DNA of 33,406 bases from Omnitrophica WOR_2 bacterium RIFCSPLOWO2_12_FULL_51_24 (GCA_001805885.1 MHHC01000020.1:1-33406); one strand, 5' to 3'. Positions 17,401-25,466 are shown, counted from the first letter of the stretch. Numbers and translations are program-made. The notes: generated from the letters alone by a model not told the origin.

Positions 17401-19063
17401 TTCAGATTGGTGGGGAGGGAACCCTGTCTTCGGCGAAGAAACGGTCATGATGACTACACACCATCATGAAGTGGCCGCTGACAGAAAACCGGGCGTGGCG
17501 CTCTATATACAGACGCTGGAGCCCGACAAGAAGAAGATCCTTTCTTCTATTGGTTTGCCCGCGGATAAGAAGATCCATATTTTCGCGATGACCCTTGAGG
17601 GAGAAGTCTCGAACGTTCCCTTGCCCGAACCCGCCATAGTAGAGCCTAAATCTGACTCATCAGTGGGCGATGTGGTCAAAATCGTCGCGGAGGATAAACA
17701 GAAAAATATCGCAAAAGTCGAGTATTCCACGGACGGAGACGACTGGAGATCGATGACCCCCGCAGGAGACGGAACCTATACGGCCGATTGGGATACGACC
17801 AAATTAAAAGGCATAAACCACACTATAAACGTAAAGGCGACCGATAAGATAGGACAGATAAACATAAAGAGCATAAGCGTCAGGGTTGTAAATAAGGTCA
17901 CCATAGTATTTCCGTTTGAGGGCGCGAGCGTCTATAGGATGGCTACGCTCATGGTCGAACCGAGAGCTAACAAGGAAGTCGATAAAATAGAATATTCTAT
18001 CGATAACGGGCAGTTTATGCAGATGTCGCCCAATATGGGGTTATACACGGCCGAGTGGAAGATAGACGAAGGATATAAACCGGGCTCAGCCCATATGCTG
18101 ATAGTAAGGGAAATTGAGAAGGGCGGCGGGGTCACCATCGACACGGTCAAGGTCACGGCCGACACGGTCAAAATCATGATCGCCGAGCCGGTCAAGGGCC
18201 ATTCCATAAAGGTCGATAAGAATGTAAGGGATTGGGTCGGCGTTCCGCCGGAACAGGAGAACGCCGCGACGGTCAGTAACGGAGAATATATATGGAAAGA
18301 TGAGAAAAACGATGATACCGGGAACGGCCATTACACGTATCCGACGAATAGAGCGGTGAACAAAGGCGCGGACCTGCGGGAATTTAGGGTCACTTGGGAC
18401 AGCGAGAATCTCTATTTAATGATAAAATGCGATCGCCCCGGAGATTACTGGGCGCCTTACAGGATAATAGGGATAGACAAGGATGGCGCTAAAGGCGGAA
18501 ATAGCGGTACTCAGGTATTGGCACAGGTCAACTTAGATGACATTAGTCCTGACACTGGTTGCTACGGCAACCTTAAGGTCTCGCCGGAACTGGCTTGCGA
18601 ATACGCCATAGGGATATCCAATTCCTATAAGGGCCGCATCTGGGACGCGAAAGGAAAACTTATCGCTCGTAAGGAAGGCGATAACAATGATACGTCCGGA
18701 TTTCTGGTAGATGACGCGAATTGGAATGCCGTTGAGGTGGCTATCCCATTGAAACTTATAGGGGCAAGCCCGGCTCTCCTCTCGGGACAGACGTGGAGAT
18801 TTATAGTCGGAGTCGGCTTGCAAGATAACGAAATTTTCAGGAAAATAGATAAGGATGCGTCCGAGTGGCATGGAGGAGGAGGCGAGATAAACGGCTCGAA
18901 CCCCTATGTTTACGATCTTGCGAGCCCTGACAGGAAGACGCAGGAATATGAACTGAACAGCTACAAAAAGGAAGGTGACTCCGCGGATCCCGGCACGTTT
19001 GTGACCATCAGGAGGTCTTATCTGACCGTTACATTCAGCGACGAGGGGGCGAAGTCCCCATAA
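14486..19063 (+). CDS. Exported multidomain GH2 glycosidase with C-terminal glucodextranase-C-like domain
   Basis: This 1525-residue protein starts with a signal peptide (IFSYCIPAVFLSLCTILPAG). Domains by position: GH2 sugar-binding domain about 50-245 (VWINGKWIGCHEGGYTPF), GH2 Ig-like domain 250-390, and GH2 TIM barrel 395-675 with acid/base E509 in STCNECSW and nucleophile E594 in ISTEYGMW. Two Ig-like domains follow (about 680-765 and 767-862), then a beta-sandwich-like domain (863-1043, with GFSDWWGG), two more Ig-like domains (1044-1232), and a C-terminal domain (1235-1525) with DDTGNGHYTYP and WHGGGGE motifs like the C-terminal domain of glucodextranase. The activity is probably beta-galactosidase, glucuronidase or mannosidase type, acting outside the cytoplasm. 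No membrane anchor or LPXTG is seen. The next two genes encode stand-alone copies of the last domain. Confidence 0.9.
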   Translation: MLKRIFSYCIPAVFLSLCTILPAGTTPVQPPAPETQPATFEVKEIDGLYMPFQNGIPFPSWEKQDHLYVDLNGAWKVERKSVDHKLTLYNRTPENIKLVEREGADRHKAEYNDGGWKEKQIPGVENPAPDRYMDGVWYRRHFTIPSDAAGKYIKLMFEAANYFTDVWINGKWIGCHEGGYTPFAFDIGQYLNYGQDNVIAVRVDNIPWLPNGDSSPEALKTNDHNIVLYATGDWWNYGGITRNVYIEISPLVSVVRADVKPKLVDEKNSELTIDVVAYNRSDAEVNSSLSLKVLQANVKDSNLEEASAKKMITGKTVSVQGETSKQITLKAGEAKAFRFSLKSSGLKPWSPEAPNLYVLQVNLGDKKTKSDEFYTQFGVREISVDKANAKLLLNGKEVFLRGIARHAVFYGEPGPRVYGPASIVEDFRLAKDANVNFVRTAHYPNQQETYLIADRMGLLIWEEIPVFWFGGPEFLIQKNVRGIARQMWFEMIYRDYNRPSVIIWSTCNECSWQAERAAFIKDLRENAYKVDGTRLVAQSASGSDPTDATQKECDLLGFTTYYGIFYGGSYDADTKVALEKAHKAFPDKPIISTEYGMWAHYGDFPQEEVQIEVAKETFGALREFPYVAGATWWTIADWHTMINEPQTMGTMTIDRKLQKPVYFQLQRQYGSLLGDLTVEIKEPTEGQALNGKVAISAEIKGREKPEAVELIIEGKSLGRLSQKKDLYQMELDTTKISEGRHTFIVRAKSKKGYYISDFIRVTIDNIDGPPTITANLKDQNVVMGKLSLKAVATDDKVVTSVTYSVDGGEVLQMESIGEGDYQATWDASGLPDGSAHELKFTATDTGNQTAEAKAKVTIDNKPGQYVGLPFDHDWISWNKNRGDGTGYDFPAEELPDSNSEFIFNGAEKVKFRLGEKTDGAKNNVECNKQKIAFAPGNYTKVHILATMHNGGSRQPFILNYTNGTSEKVVTGFSDWWGGNPVFGEETVMMTTHHHEVAADRKPGVALYIQTLEPDKKKILSSIGLPADKKIHIFAMTLEGEVSNVPLPEPAIVEPKSDSSVGDVVKIVAEDKQKNIAKVEYSTDGDDWRSMTPAGDGTYTADWDTTKLKGINHTINVKATDKIGQINIKSISVRVVNKVTIVFPFEGASVYRMATLMVEPRANKEVDKIEYSIDNGQFMQMSPNMGLYTAEWKIDEGYKPGSAHMLIVREIEKGGGVTIDTVKVTADTVKIMIAEPVKGHSIKVDKNVRDWVGVPPEQENAATVSNGEYIWKDEKNDDTGNGHYTYPTNRAVNKGADLREFRVTWDSENLYLMIKCDRPGDYWAPYRIIGIDKDGAKGGNSGTQVLAQVNLDDISPDTGCYGNLKVSPELACEYAIGISNSYKGRIWDAKGKLIARKEGDNNDTSGFLVDDANWNAVEVAIPLKLIGASPALLSGQTWRFIVGVGLQDNEIFRKIDKDASEWHGGGGEINGSNPYVYDLASPDRKTQEYELNSYKKEGDSADPGTFVTIRRSYLTVTFSDEGAKSP
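19045..19059 (+). other. Small hairpin at the end of the GH2 gene
   Basis: GGGGG-CGAAG-TCCCC forms a stem of four G-C pairs and one G-U pair with a five-base loop, over the last codons of the GH2 gene and 6 bp before the AGGAGGTG ribosome site of the next gene. No U tract follows at the right distance, so it is not a convincing terminator. It could moderate translation or RNA decay between the two genes. Confidence 0.3.
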
Positions 19064-19080
19064 AAAGGAGGTGCAGTAAA

Positions 19081-20061
19081 ATGGGCAGAGTAGCGTTATT
19101 TTTAGTGATTGGGCTGGTATTTTCGTCTGTATGTTTTGCCGAGGATGCTGCGGAGCCTGCGGCTACAGCCGTAAAAGCTCTTACTGTCGATGAAGCGGGG
19201 AAGATCCCGGTTACCGGGCACACCATCGCGGCCGACAAGAATATAAGAGACTGGACAGGCGTAGCTCCGGAACAGGAGAACTCAGCCGCGGTGAGCAATG
19301 GAGAGTACATATGGAAGGATGCGGCGGGCGATGATGCAGGAAGCGGAAGTTATACTTATCCCCTGGATAAGGTGCTCAAGAAAGGCGCGGACCTGAAAGA
19401 ATTCAGGGTGACATTTGATAAGGATAACCTTTATCTCCTGATCAGGACCGACAGGCCCGGAGACTGGTGGACCGGTTTCAAGATAGTAGGGATACATAAA
19501 GAAGGGGCCGCCGGCGGGACAGAGGTCTTGGCGCAGGGTGATATGGATGAAGGCGGTTTCGATTCAGGCACTTTCGCCAATCTGAAAGTCGCGCCCGCAC
19601 TTGCTTGTCAGTATGTCGTGGCGATCTCCTCGAGTTATAAGGGCCGTATTTATGACGAGAAGGGCAAGGTGATAGCCCGCAAAGAGGCGCAGCCGGATGA
19701 TACACCAGGGTTCAAGGTCGATGACTTTAACTGGAATGCGATCGAAGTCGTTATTCCGTTGAAGCTAATAGGCGTGCCCCAAGGGGCTAGTCCAGCAGGA
19801 GAGACGTGGAAATTCATTATTGCTACAGGTCAGCAGGATAGCGATGTCGCCCGAAGGGTCGAGGCGACGCAAAGCCAGTATCATGGCGGCGGCGGAGCTG
19901 AAGTCAACGTGAATCCGAATGTCTATGATTTAGCCGGGTCCGACAAGGCTACGCAGGAGAAAGAACTGGGTAGTTTTGATCCTAACGCGCAAGAGGGCGA
20001 TCCGAAAGGTTTCGCAACTATCGGGAAATCGTTCTTGACGGTTAATTTCGGTTCGAAATAA
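19081..20061 (+). CDS. Secreted stand-alone glucodextranase-C-like domain protein, copy 2
   Basis: This 326-residue protein has a clear signal peptide (ALFLVIGLVFSSVCFA, cut probable before EDAAEP) and, from about residue 42, a single domain homologous to the C-terminus of the upstream GH2 protein. Shared blocks are DWTGVAPEQEN, SNGEYIWKDAAGDDAG, GADLKEFRVTFD, SSYKGRIYDEKGKVIARKE and YHGGGGAEVNVNPNVYDLAG. The GDD-x-G-x-G-x-YTYP and GGG...PNVYDL signatures match the Glucodextran_C/DOMON-like family, found at the ends of surface amylolytic enzymes. It has no catalytic domain, so a role in glycan binding or surface display is inferred. A strong AGGAGGTG ribosome site (19066-19073) suggests high expression. 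Confidence 0.85.
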   Translation: MGRVALFLVIGLVFSSVCFAEDAAEPAATAVKALTVDEAGKIPVTGHTIAADKNIRDWTGVAPEQENSAAVSNGEYIWKDAAGDDAGSGSYTYPLDKVLKKGADLKEFRVTFDKDNLYLLIRTDRPGDWWTGFKIVGIHKEGAAGGTEVLAQGDMDEGGFDSGTFANLKVAPALACQYVVAISSSYKGRIYDEKGKVIARKEAQPDDTPGFKVDDFNWNAIEVVIPLKLIGVPQGASPAGETWKFIIATGQQDSDVARRVEATQSQYHGGGGAEVNVNPNVYDLAGSDKATQEKELGSFDPNAQEGDPKGFATIGKSFLTVNFGSK

Positions 20062-20091
20062 CAGGTCTATTTTTGTAGAAAGGGCAGGAGG

Positions 20092-21054
20092 ATGAGAAGG
20101 AAGCCTATTTTTTATCTGGTATTGGTATCTCTTTTCCTGCTCTGCTCTCCCGCTGATGCGGGAGAGACGTACGGAACCCTATCCGGCCATTCCATAAAGG
20201 TAGACGGTTCGGTATCCGACTGGGTCGGTGTCGCTCCGACCAAGCTTGATACGGGAACGATAAGCAAAGGCGAATTCATATGGGAAGACGCCTTAGGCGA
20301 CGACACCGGAAACGGCAGATACACCTATCCCAAAAATCCCGCCATGGCAAGAGCTGCTGATCTCAAGGAGTTCAGGGTCACATGGGACAGTAGGAACGTT
20401 TATTTTCTTATTAAGATGACAATGCCCGGCGAGTGGTGGGCCCCTTACCGAGTTATCGCCGTAGACACCGACGGCGCCGGTGGCGGCAGAAAAGGCATGA
20501 GGGTGATACAGCAGGGTGACATCGATACGATGGATTCGGATAGCGGTACGTTCGGCGAGTTGAGGGTCTCAAGTTCGCTTGCCGCCGATTACGTTATTGT
20601 CATATCCGGAACGTATAGAGGTATGATCTGGGACGCGAAGGGGAGACTTGTCGCAAAGACCTCCGGCGAAAAGACCGATACGCCCGGTTTCAAGATCAAG
20701 GATTCAAACGTGGCTACTATCGAGATCCAGGTGCCGCATAAGATAATAGGGAATCCCCAGGGAAGGATCTGGAGATTTATCGTCGCGACCGGCATCGAGG
20801 ACCATGGGCACGTCCGGGAGATATACAGGGAAGCGGAGGAATGGCATGGCGGCGGCGGCGAGAATACGGTCGCCGAAGACGGAGTGGACCCAGATTTCTA
20901 TGACCTCGCCAGCCCGGACCAGAACACGCAGGAGATAGAACTGGCGGGCTATGGGGCGAACGCGCCGGCCGGCGAGAGCCGATCATTCACAGAGATAAAG
21001 AAATCATATTTGGAAATAAAGTTCTCCCCATTTTTGAGTTCGACTCCCAAGTGA
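20092..21054 (+). CDS. Secreted stand-alone glucodextranase-C-like domain protein, copy 3
   Basis: The 320-residue product has a signal peptide (FYLVLVSLFLLCSPADA) and starts its single domain almost directly after it (GHSIKVDGSVSDWVGVAP). It shares FIWEDALGDDTGNGRYTYP, ADLKEFRVTWDS, WWAPYRVIAVDTDG, GMIWDAKGRLVAK and EWHGGGGE...FYDLASPDQNTQE with the GH2 C-terminus and copy 2. Copy 3 is closest to the GH2 C-terminus in its first block (HSIKVD, DWVGV), also at the DNA level. No enzyme domain is present. It is the last gene of the lacI-1 module, 30 bp after copy 2, with an AGGAGG next to the ATG and AAAGGGC a little upstream. Binding to glycan or cell surface is inferred. Confidence 0.85.
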   Translation: MRRKPIFYLVLVSLFLLCSPADAGETYGTLSGHSIKVDGSVSDWVGVAPTKLDTGTISKGEFIWEDALGDDTGNGRYTYPKNPAMARAADLKEFRVTWDSRNVYFLIKMTMPGEWWAPYRVIAVDTDGAGGGRKGMRVIQQGDIDTMDSDSGTFGELRVSSSLAADYVIVISGTYRGMIWDAKGRLVAKTSGEKTDTPGFKIKDSNVATIEIQVPHKIIGNPQGRIWRFIVATGIEDHGHVREIYREAEEWHGGGGENTVAEDGVDPDFYDLASPDQNTQEIELAGYGANAPAGESRSFTEIKKSYLEIKFSPFLSSTPK

Positions 21055-21060
21055 CCTCAA

Positions 21061-21078
21061 TATGTTATCGATAACATA
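21061..21078. promoter_or_regulatory. 18-bp perfect palindromic operator before lacI-2
   Basis: TATGTTATCGATAACATA is a perfect palindrome with a central CG, the usual form of LacI/GalR-family operators. It ends 2 bp before the lacI-2 ATG at 21081 and fills the short gap after copy 3. No Shine-Dalgarno sequence fits between it and the start. It probably lets LacI-2 repress its own module; overlap with a -10 element (TATGTT or CATAAT) is possible, but the -35 is unclear. Confidence 0.7.
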
Positions 21079-21080
21079 AT

Positions 21081-22094
21081 ATGAAGAAAGTAACCTTTAA
21101 AGAGATCTCCAAGATAGTCGGCATATCCCCGATGCACGTATCCAGGGCCCTGGCCGGGCATCCTTACGTCAAGGAAGAACTGCGCCGGCGGATATTCAAG
21201 GTTGCCAAAAAGCTCAACTACAGCGTAAACCCCTTCGGCCGCGGCCTCTCGAAGAACATCCAGATGAAGGCGCGCATGATATGTATCCTGACCAAATACG
21301 AAAACTTCTTTCGGACAGAATATTTCATCAACCTGATGGACGCTATCAGCGACAATTGCAGGGCGAAGGGATACGACGTAATAATAGTAAGCCTTAACGA
21401 CAACGAACCGGAGAACATAAAGAGGCTCAAGAACCTGGTCAATTATCATAAGGCGGGCATAATAGAGGGGTTTGCCTTTATCGCGCCCGACCTTGAAGCT
21501 CCGGAAGGGATCTTCCTGCACGGCGAGAAAGTAAATTTCGTATGTGTAGGAGACAGGATAGTCGCAGAGACGAAATATGTCGATGTCGATAATTTCCGGG
21601 CGGGTTTTGAGGTAGGGGAATACCTGGTCGGACTAGGACACAAGAAGATCGGTTTCGTGAGGGGTCCGGGCAATAGGTATGACACCCATGTGAGGTATCA
21701 GGGTTTCTTAAACGCCCTCCAGGCGAAGGGGCTCAGGCCGGAACAGGGCCTTATAGTGAACGGGGATTATAAGGCCGCTGGCGGAAAAAAAGCGACGGCG
21801 ATATTATTTTCACAAAAGAAAAGACCCGACGCAGTATTTTATGCTAACGACCTCATGGCCTACGGCGGCCTCGAGTTCTTTAAAGAAAAAAAGATAAAGG
21901 TACCGCGGGATGTATCGATAGTAGGTTTTGACGATCTTGCGGCGTCGTCCAAGACCGAGCCTCCGCTCACGACACTCAGGCAGCCGTATGGGGAGATGGG
22001 CGAAGCGGTCACCGAGGCTGTATTGGACCCGAATTTTGTGTCAAAGAGTATCGCGGCGAAATTAATAATAAGGAAGAGTTGCGACAGGTTATAG
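21081..22094 (+). CDS. LacI-family transcriptional regulator (lacI-2)
   Basis: This 337-residue regulator has the helix-turn-helix VTFKEISKIVGISPMHVSRALAG, then LNYSVNPFGRGLSK as the hinge region and a sugar-sensing domain (HKKIGFVRGPGN, DAVFYANDLMAYGGLEFFKEK, VSIVGFDDLAASSKTEPPLTTLRQP). It is clearly distinct from lacI-1, with different recognition-helix residues (SPMHVSR against AHSTVSL), so the two should recognise different operators. The 18-bp palindrome immediately upstream is its probable site. No SD is visible, so initiation may be leaderless or weak. It is followed after 9 bp by the phosphorylase-like gene. Confidence 0.92.
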   Translation: MKKVTFKEISKIVGISPMHVSRALAGHPYVKEELRRRIFKVAKKLNYSVNPFGRGLSKNIQMKARMICILTKYENFFRTEYFINLMDAISDNCRAKGYDVIIVSLNDNEPENIKRLKNLVNYHKAGIIEGFAFIAPDLEAPEGIFLHGEKVNFVCVGDRIVAETKYVDVDNFRAGFEVGEYLVGLGHKKIGFVRGPGNRYDTHVRYQGFLNALQAKGLRPEQGLIVNGDYKAAGGKKATAILFSQKKRPDAVFYANDLMAYGGLEFFKEKKIKVPRDVSIVGFDDLAASSKTEPPLTTLRQPYGEMGEAVTEAVLDPNFVSKSIAAKLIIRKSCDRL

Positions 22095-22103
22095 GAGAAG
22101 AGG

Positions 22104-25100
22104 ATGAGGAGAACGGCCGCATACAAGATCGGCAATGATAACGAGTTTATCATCGAGAACTACAACTACTCAAAGGCCTTTTCGAGTTTTTTGCCCGGTA
22201 TAGCCGGAGTGGACGGGATCCCGATGTGGGTCTTTTATGTGAACAGGAATCAGGCGGTCTGCAGCCTGGGCATAGAGAGCAAAGACCGCGCGATGATGGA
22301 ATTCCTGCCGGCGAATTTCGCGTATCAGCTGGTCGGGACGCAAGGCTTCAGGACTTTTATCAAGATAAGGGTCAAGGGTGGATTTACTTTATATGAGCCG
22401 TTCCGGATATACGAGAAAGAAGAGAGATACATCCCGTCCCAGACGATGATAATAACCCCTTATTCCGTCATACTCAAGGAAATCCACGAGAGACTGGGAA
22501 TAAGCGTCGAAATCAAATACTGCAATGTAGTGCAGGAACCGTTCCCCGGCCTGATAAGGCAGGTGGAGATAAAAAATATCTCCAAACGGCCGATAAAGAT
22601 CGAACTCCTCGACGGTATCCCGCGGGTCATCCCGTTCGGGATGGATGATGTCAGCCTCAAGAGGATGAAATACCTCGTCAGATCCTTTAGTTTCGTAGAG
22701 AACCTCGAAAAAATGATCCCATATTTTCACATCAGGACGACCCACGAAGACGGCCCCGAGGTCGCGATGGTGAAGAGGGGACATTACTATGCATGCGTCA
22801 AAGTGGACGGCAAGAAGGCGGAGCTGAAGCGTCCCCTGGTCGATACCTCGCAGATCTTCGGCACGAGGGAGGACCTTATCTTTCCTTCAAAATTTAACGT
22901 CAAGTCCAAATTTGCATACGATCTTAAGAATGAGCTCACGAGCGGCGAATTTTCTTCCGCTATGTGCTACGAGAATATTACGCTCAGGCCGTCGGAGGCG
23001 CTTGCCTTATACTGCGCCTGCGGGACCCTTGACTCTCTCGGCGATACAGAGAAGGTCGCGCGCGCCCTTACTGCGGATTTTGCGGAGATACAGCTCGAAA
23101 GGAACAGGGTCCTTATTGAATCGATAATGAGCTGTTCTTTGATCGTAAGCGAAAATGAGAAATTCGACAGGTATTCCGTTCAGAATTTTCTCGATAACGT
23201 TTTAAGAGGCGGCTTCCCGATAGCAGTGGCCAAGGATAGAGGCAAGGTATTCTATGTCTATTCCAGAAAACACGGCGACCTGGAAAGGGATTATAATCAG
23301 TTCTACCTCTCGCCTACCGTCTATTCCCAGGGTGATTCCAATTACAGGGACGTGAATCAAAATAGGCGCAATGATGCGTTCTTCAATCCCGATGTCGGGA
23401 TGACCAATATAGTGAATTTCGTAAATCTCATACAGATCGACGGGTTCAATCCGCACGGCGTGGGCGGGATGTCCTTTGTATACAAAGGGGGCAAGGTCCT
23501 GAGCGAAGCGAAGGGCACGGTCCTTAGCGAAGCTAAGGGCAAAAAACTCCTTATAGATATCTTCAGTAGAGCAGCCGACAGGATGGATGAATTTCTCAAA
23601 AACCCTTTCACCCCCGGCGACATCTTCAAGTTCATCGACTCCGATTCGATAAAGCCGGCCGTATCAAAAGAGGAGATGCTCTCCCGGATACTTGAGAATT
23701 CCGACGCGATCCAGAATTCACAGCATAGCGACGGGTTCTGGAGCGACCACTGGCATTATAACATGGACCTCATCGACAGCTTCCTTGCGGTATATCCGGA
23801 CAGGAGGAAAGAGCTCTTCTTTGATCGCAGGGATTTCACATTCCACGACGGCCCTTGCATAGTGCTTCCGAGGGAGGATAAATACGTTGTCTGGGACGGC
23901 AAACCTATCCAATTGGGCGCGGTGAGGATCGACGAAGAAAAGAAGAAAATGATTTCCGGCAGGAAGTCGGACAAGACGCTCGTTCGCAAAGTAAACGGCA
24001 AAGGCGATATCTACAGAACGAACCTCATAACGAAACTTTTCATCATCGCGGTCAACAAGATAAACTCCATCGGGCCGGACGGCTGCGGCATCGAGATGGA
24101 GACAGATAAGCCAAACTGGTATGACGCGTTAAACGGCCTGCCTGGTCTCTTCGGCTCGTCCTCCAACGAGACATTCGAGTTAAAGAGACTCATCAGTATG
24201 ATCTCGAAAAACCTCAACGCGAACGTTGACGAGAACGTTGACAACGCCGCTCTCGAGCTTCCCGAGGAGGTTGCCGATATCGTTAGAAGTTCCAGGGGTA
24301 TCTTAAGCGATTATCTCGACGGAAGATTAGACGATTTCGGCGTATGGGATAAGCTGACCGCGATAAAAGAGGATTTCAGGAAGAAGGTGAAGTTCGGGAT
24401 AATCGGCAGGCTGGTCCCGGTCCCGGCTGACGAGCTCTCCGAATACCTTATAATTGCGGGTAAGAGAATACAATCCGCAATAAACAAAAGTTTTGACGAG
24501 AAGACCGGGCTTTATTCCGGATATTTCATCAATATCCCCGCCGAATACGAACAGATCACCTATGTCGACAACTCCGGGAAAGAAGTGCCGAAGATAAACC
24601 ACAAAGGTCTTCCATGCATAAAAGTCATGAAGTTCAATTCGAGACCGCTGCCGTTATTCCTGGAGGCGCAGGTCCACGCGCTTAAAGTGGAGGAGGATAA
24701 GTCGGTCGCGGCGAAGCTGCACCGCAATCTGATGAAGAGTGATCTGGTTGACAAGAAGCTTAAAATGTTTTTCGTGAATGCCTCGCTAGAAAAAGAACCG
24801 TATGAGATAGGCAGGACAAAGACCTTCAATCCGGGCTGGCTGGAGAACCAATCGATCTGGCTGCACATGGAATACAAATATATGCTTGAACTCCTGAAGG
24901 CCGGGCTTTATGAGGACTATTATGAGAACTTAAAGAACGTGCTCGTGCCTTTCCTGAAGCCCGAGGTCTACGGGCGCAGCATATTCGAAAATTCATCGTT
25001 TATCGCAAGCAGCGTCCATCCCGACAGGAAGGTCCACGGCCAGGGGTTCTACGCGAGGCTCTCCGGTTCGACCGCGGAATTCGTCCATATGTGGCTTATA

Positions 25101-25466
25101 ATGGTTACCGGCGGCAAGCCGTTTGCGCTGGATGGGAACGGTAAACTGGTATTCAGCCTCTCGCCGGCCTTGAAGGGCGATATGTTCCTTAAAAAGGACC
25201 GCAAGGTCAGTTATTATTCTCCCTGCGGGAAATTACGCGAGGAGACGGTAAAGAAGGGCACGGTGAAATTCATCTTCCTGGGAAAGATCCCCGTGACTTA
25301 CGTCAACCCCAAGGGAAGAGATATATTCGGGAAGAGCGAGGGAGCCAAGTATCTGGTGACGCTCGAGGATGGCACTACAAAGGAATTTACCGGCAGCGTC
25401 CCCGGGCCGTACGCGGATCTTATAAGAGAGAGAAAAATAAAAGAGATAAAGGTGTTCTTCAACTAG
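22104..25466 (+). CDS. GH94/GH149/GH161-type glycoside phosphorylase-like protein
   Basis: This 1120-residue protein starts with the block FIIENYNYSKAFSSFLPGIAGVDGIPMWVFYVN, typical of a group annotated as cellobiose phosphorylase. Its length fits the beta-1,3-glucan phosphorylase families GH149/GH161 better than GH94 (about 800). The N-terminal beta-sandwich (about 1-300) leads to an (alpha/alpha)6 barrel. HSDGFWSDHWHYNMDLIDSFL (D555, D558) is the most conserved acidic stretch seen and may include the general acid. No signal peptide is present, so it should act in the cytoplasm, cleaving a beta-glucan or related oligosaccharide with phosphate to give a sugar 1-phosphate. Near residues 465-479 it carries a tandem VLSEAKG repeat encoded by a palindromic DNA element. 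Family assignment was made by eye. Confidence 0.72.
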   Translation: MRRTAAYKIGNDNEFIIENYNYSKAFSSFLPGIAGVDGIPMWVFYVNRNQAVCSLGIESKDRAMMEFLPANFAYQLVGTQGFRTFIKIRVKGGFTLYEPFRIYEKEERYIPSQTMIITPYSVILKEIHERLGISVEIKYCNVVQEPFPGLIRQVEIKNISKRPIKIELLDGIPRVIPFGMDDVSLKRMKYLVRSFSFVENLEKMIPYFHIRTTHEDGPEVAMVKRGHYYACVKVDGKKAELKRPLVDTSQIFGTREDLIFPSKFNVKSKFAYDLKNELTSGEFSSAMCYENITLRPSEALALYCACGTLDSLGDTEKVARALTADFAEIQLERNRVLIESIMSCSLIVSENEKFDRYSVQNFLDNVLRGGFPIAVAKDRGKVFYVYSRKHGDLERDYNQFYLSPTVYSQGDSNYRDVNQNRRNDAFFNPDVGMTNIVNFVNLIQIDGFNPHGVGGMSFVYKGGKVLSEAKGTVLSEAKGKKLLIDIFSRAADRMDEFLKNPFTPGDIFKFIDSDSIKPAVSKEEMLSRILENSDAIQNSQHSDGFWSDHWHYNMDLIDSFLAVYPDRRKELFFDRRDFTFHDGPCIVLPREDKYVVWDGKPIQLGAVRIDEEKKKMISGRKSDKTLVRKVNGKGDIYRTNLITKLFIIAVNKINSIGPDGCGIEMETDKPNWYDALNGLPGLFGSSSNETFELKRLISMISKNLNANVDENVDNAALELPEEVADIVRSSRGILSDYLDGRLDDFGVWDKLTAIKEDFRKKVKFGIIGRLVPVPADELSEYLIIAGKRIQSAINKSFDEKTGLYSGYFINIPAEYEQITYVDNSGKEVPKINHKGLPCIKVMKFNSRPLPLFLEAQVHALKVEEDKSVAAKLHRNLMKSDLVDKKLKMFFVNASLEKEPYEIGRTKTFNPGWLENQSIWLHMEYKYMLELLKAGLYEDYYENLKNVLVPFLKPEVYGRSIFENSSFIASSVHPDRKVHGQGFYARLSGSTAEFVHMWLIMVTGGKPFALDGNGKLVFSLSPALKGDMFLKKDRKVSYYSPCGKLREETVKKGTVKFIFLGKIPVTYVNPKGRDIFGKSEGAKYLVTLEDGTTKEFTGSVPGPYADLIRERKIKEIKVFFN
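23496..23540 (+). repeat. In-frame tandem palindromic repeat in the phosphorylase gene
   Basis: Two 21-nt units, GTCCTGAGCGAAGCGAAGGGC (23496-23516, written here in full as one 21-mer less its last base: GTCCTGAGCGAAGCGAAGGG) and a diverged copy at 23520-23540, are joined by ACG with a 24-nt period. Both encode VLSEAKG. The second unit folds perfectly as CCTTAGC-GAA-GCTAAGG (23522-23538). The CCTGAGCGAAGCGAAGG core is like the small interspersed repeats common in genomes of uncultured bacteria. Confidence 0.75.

Noticed and set aside
19045..19059. Intrinsic terminator at the end of the GH2 gene
   Set aside because: The hairpin is short, includes a G-U pair, and is followed by A-rich sequence and a ribosome site rather than a T run.
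14486..19063. Frameshifts or fusion artefact in the 1525-residue GH2 gene
   Set aside because: The domains follow in a sensible order, the composition is uniform, and the C-terminal domain recurs independently downstream, which supports a genuine long gene.
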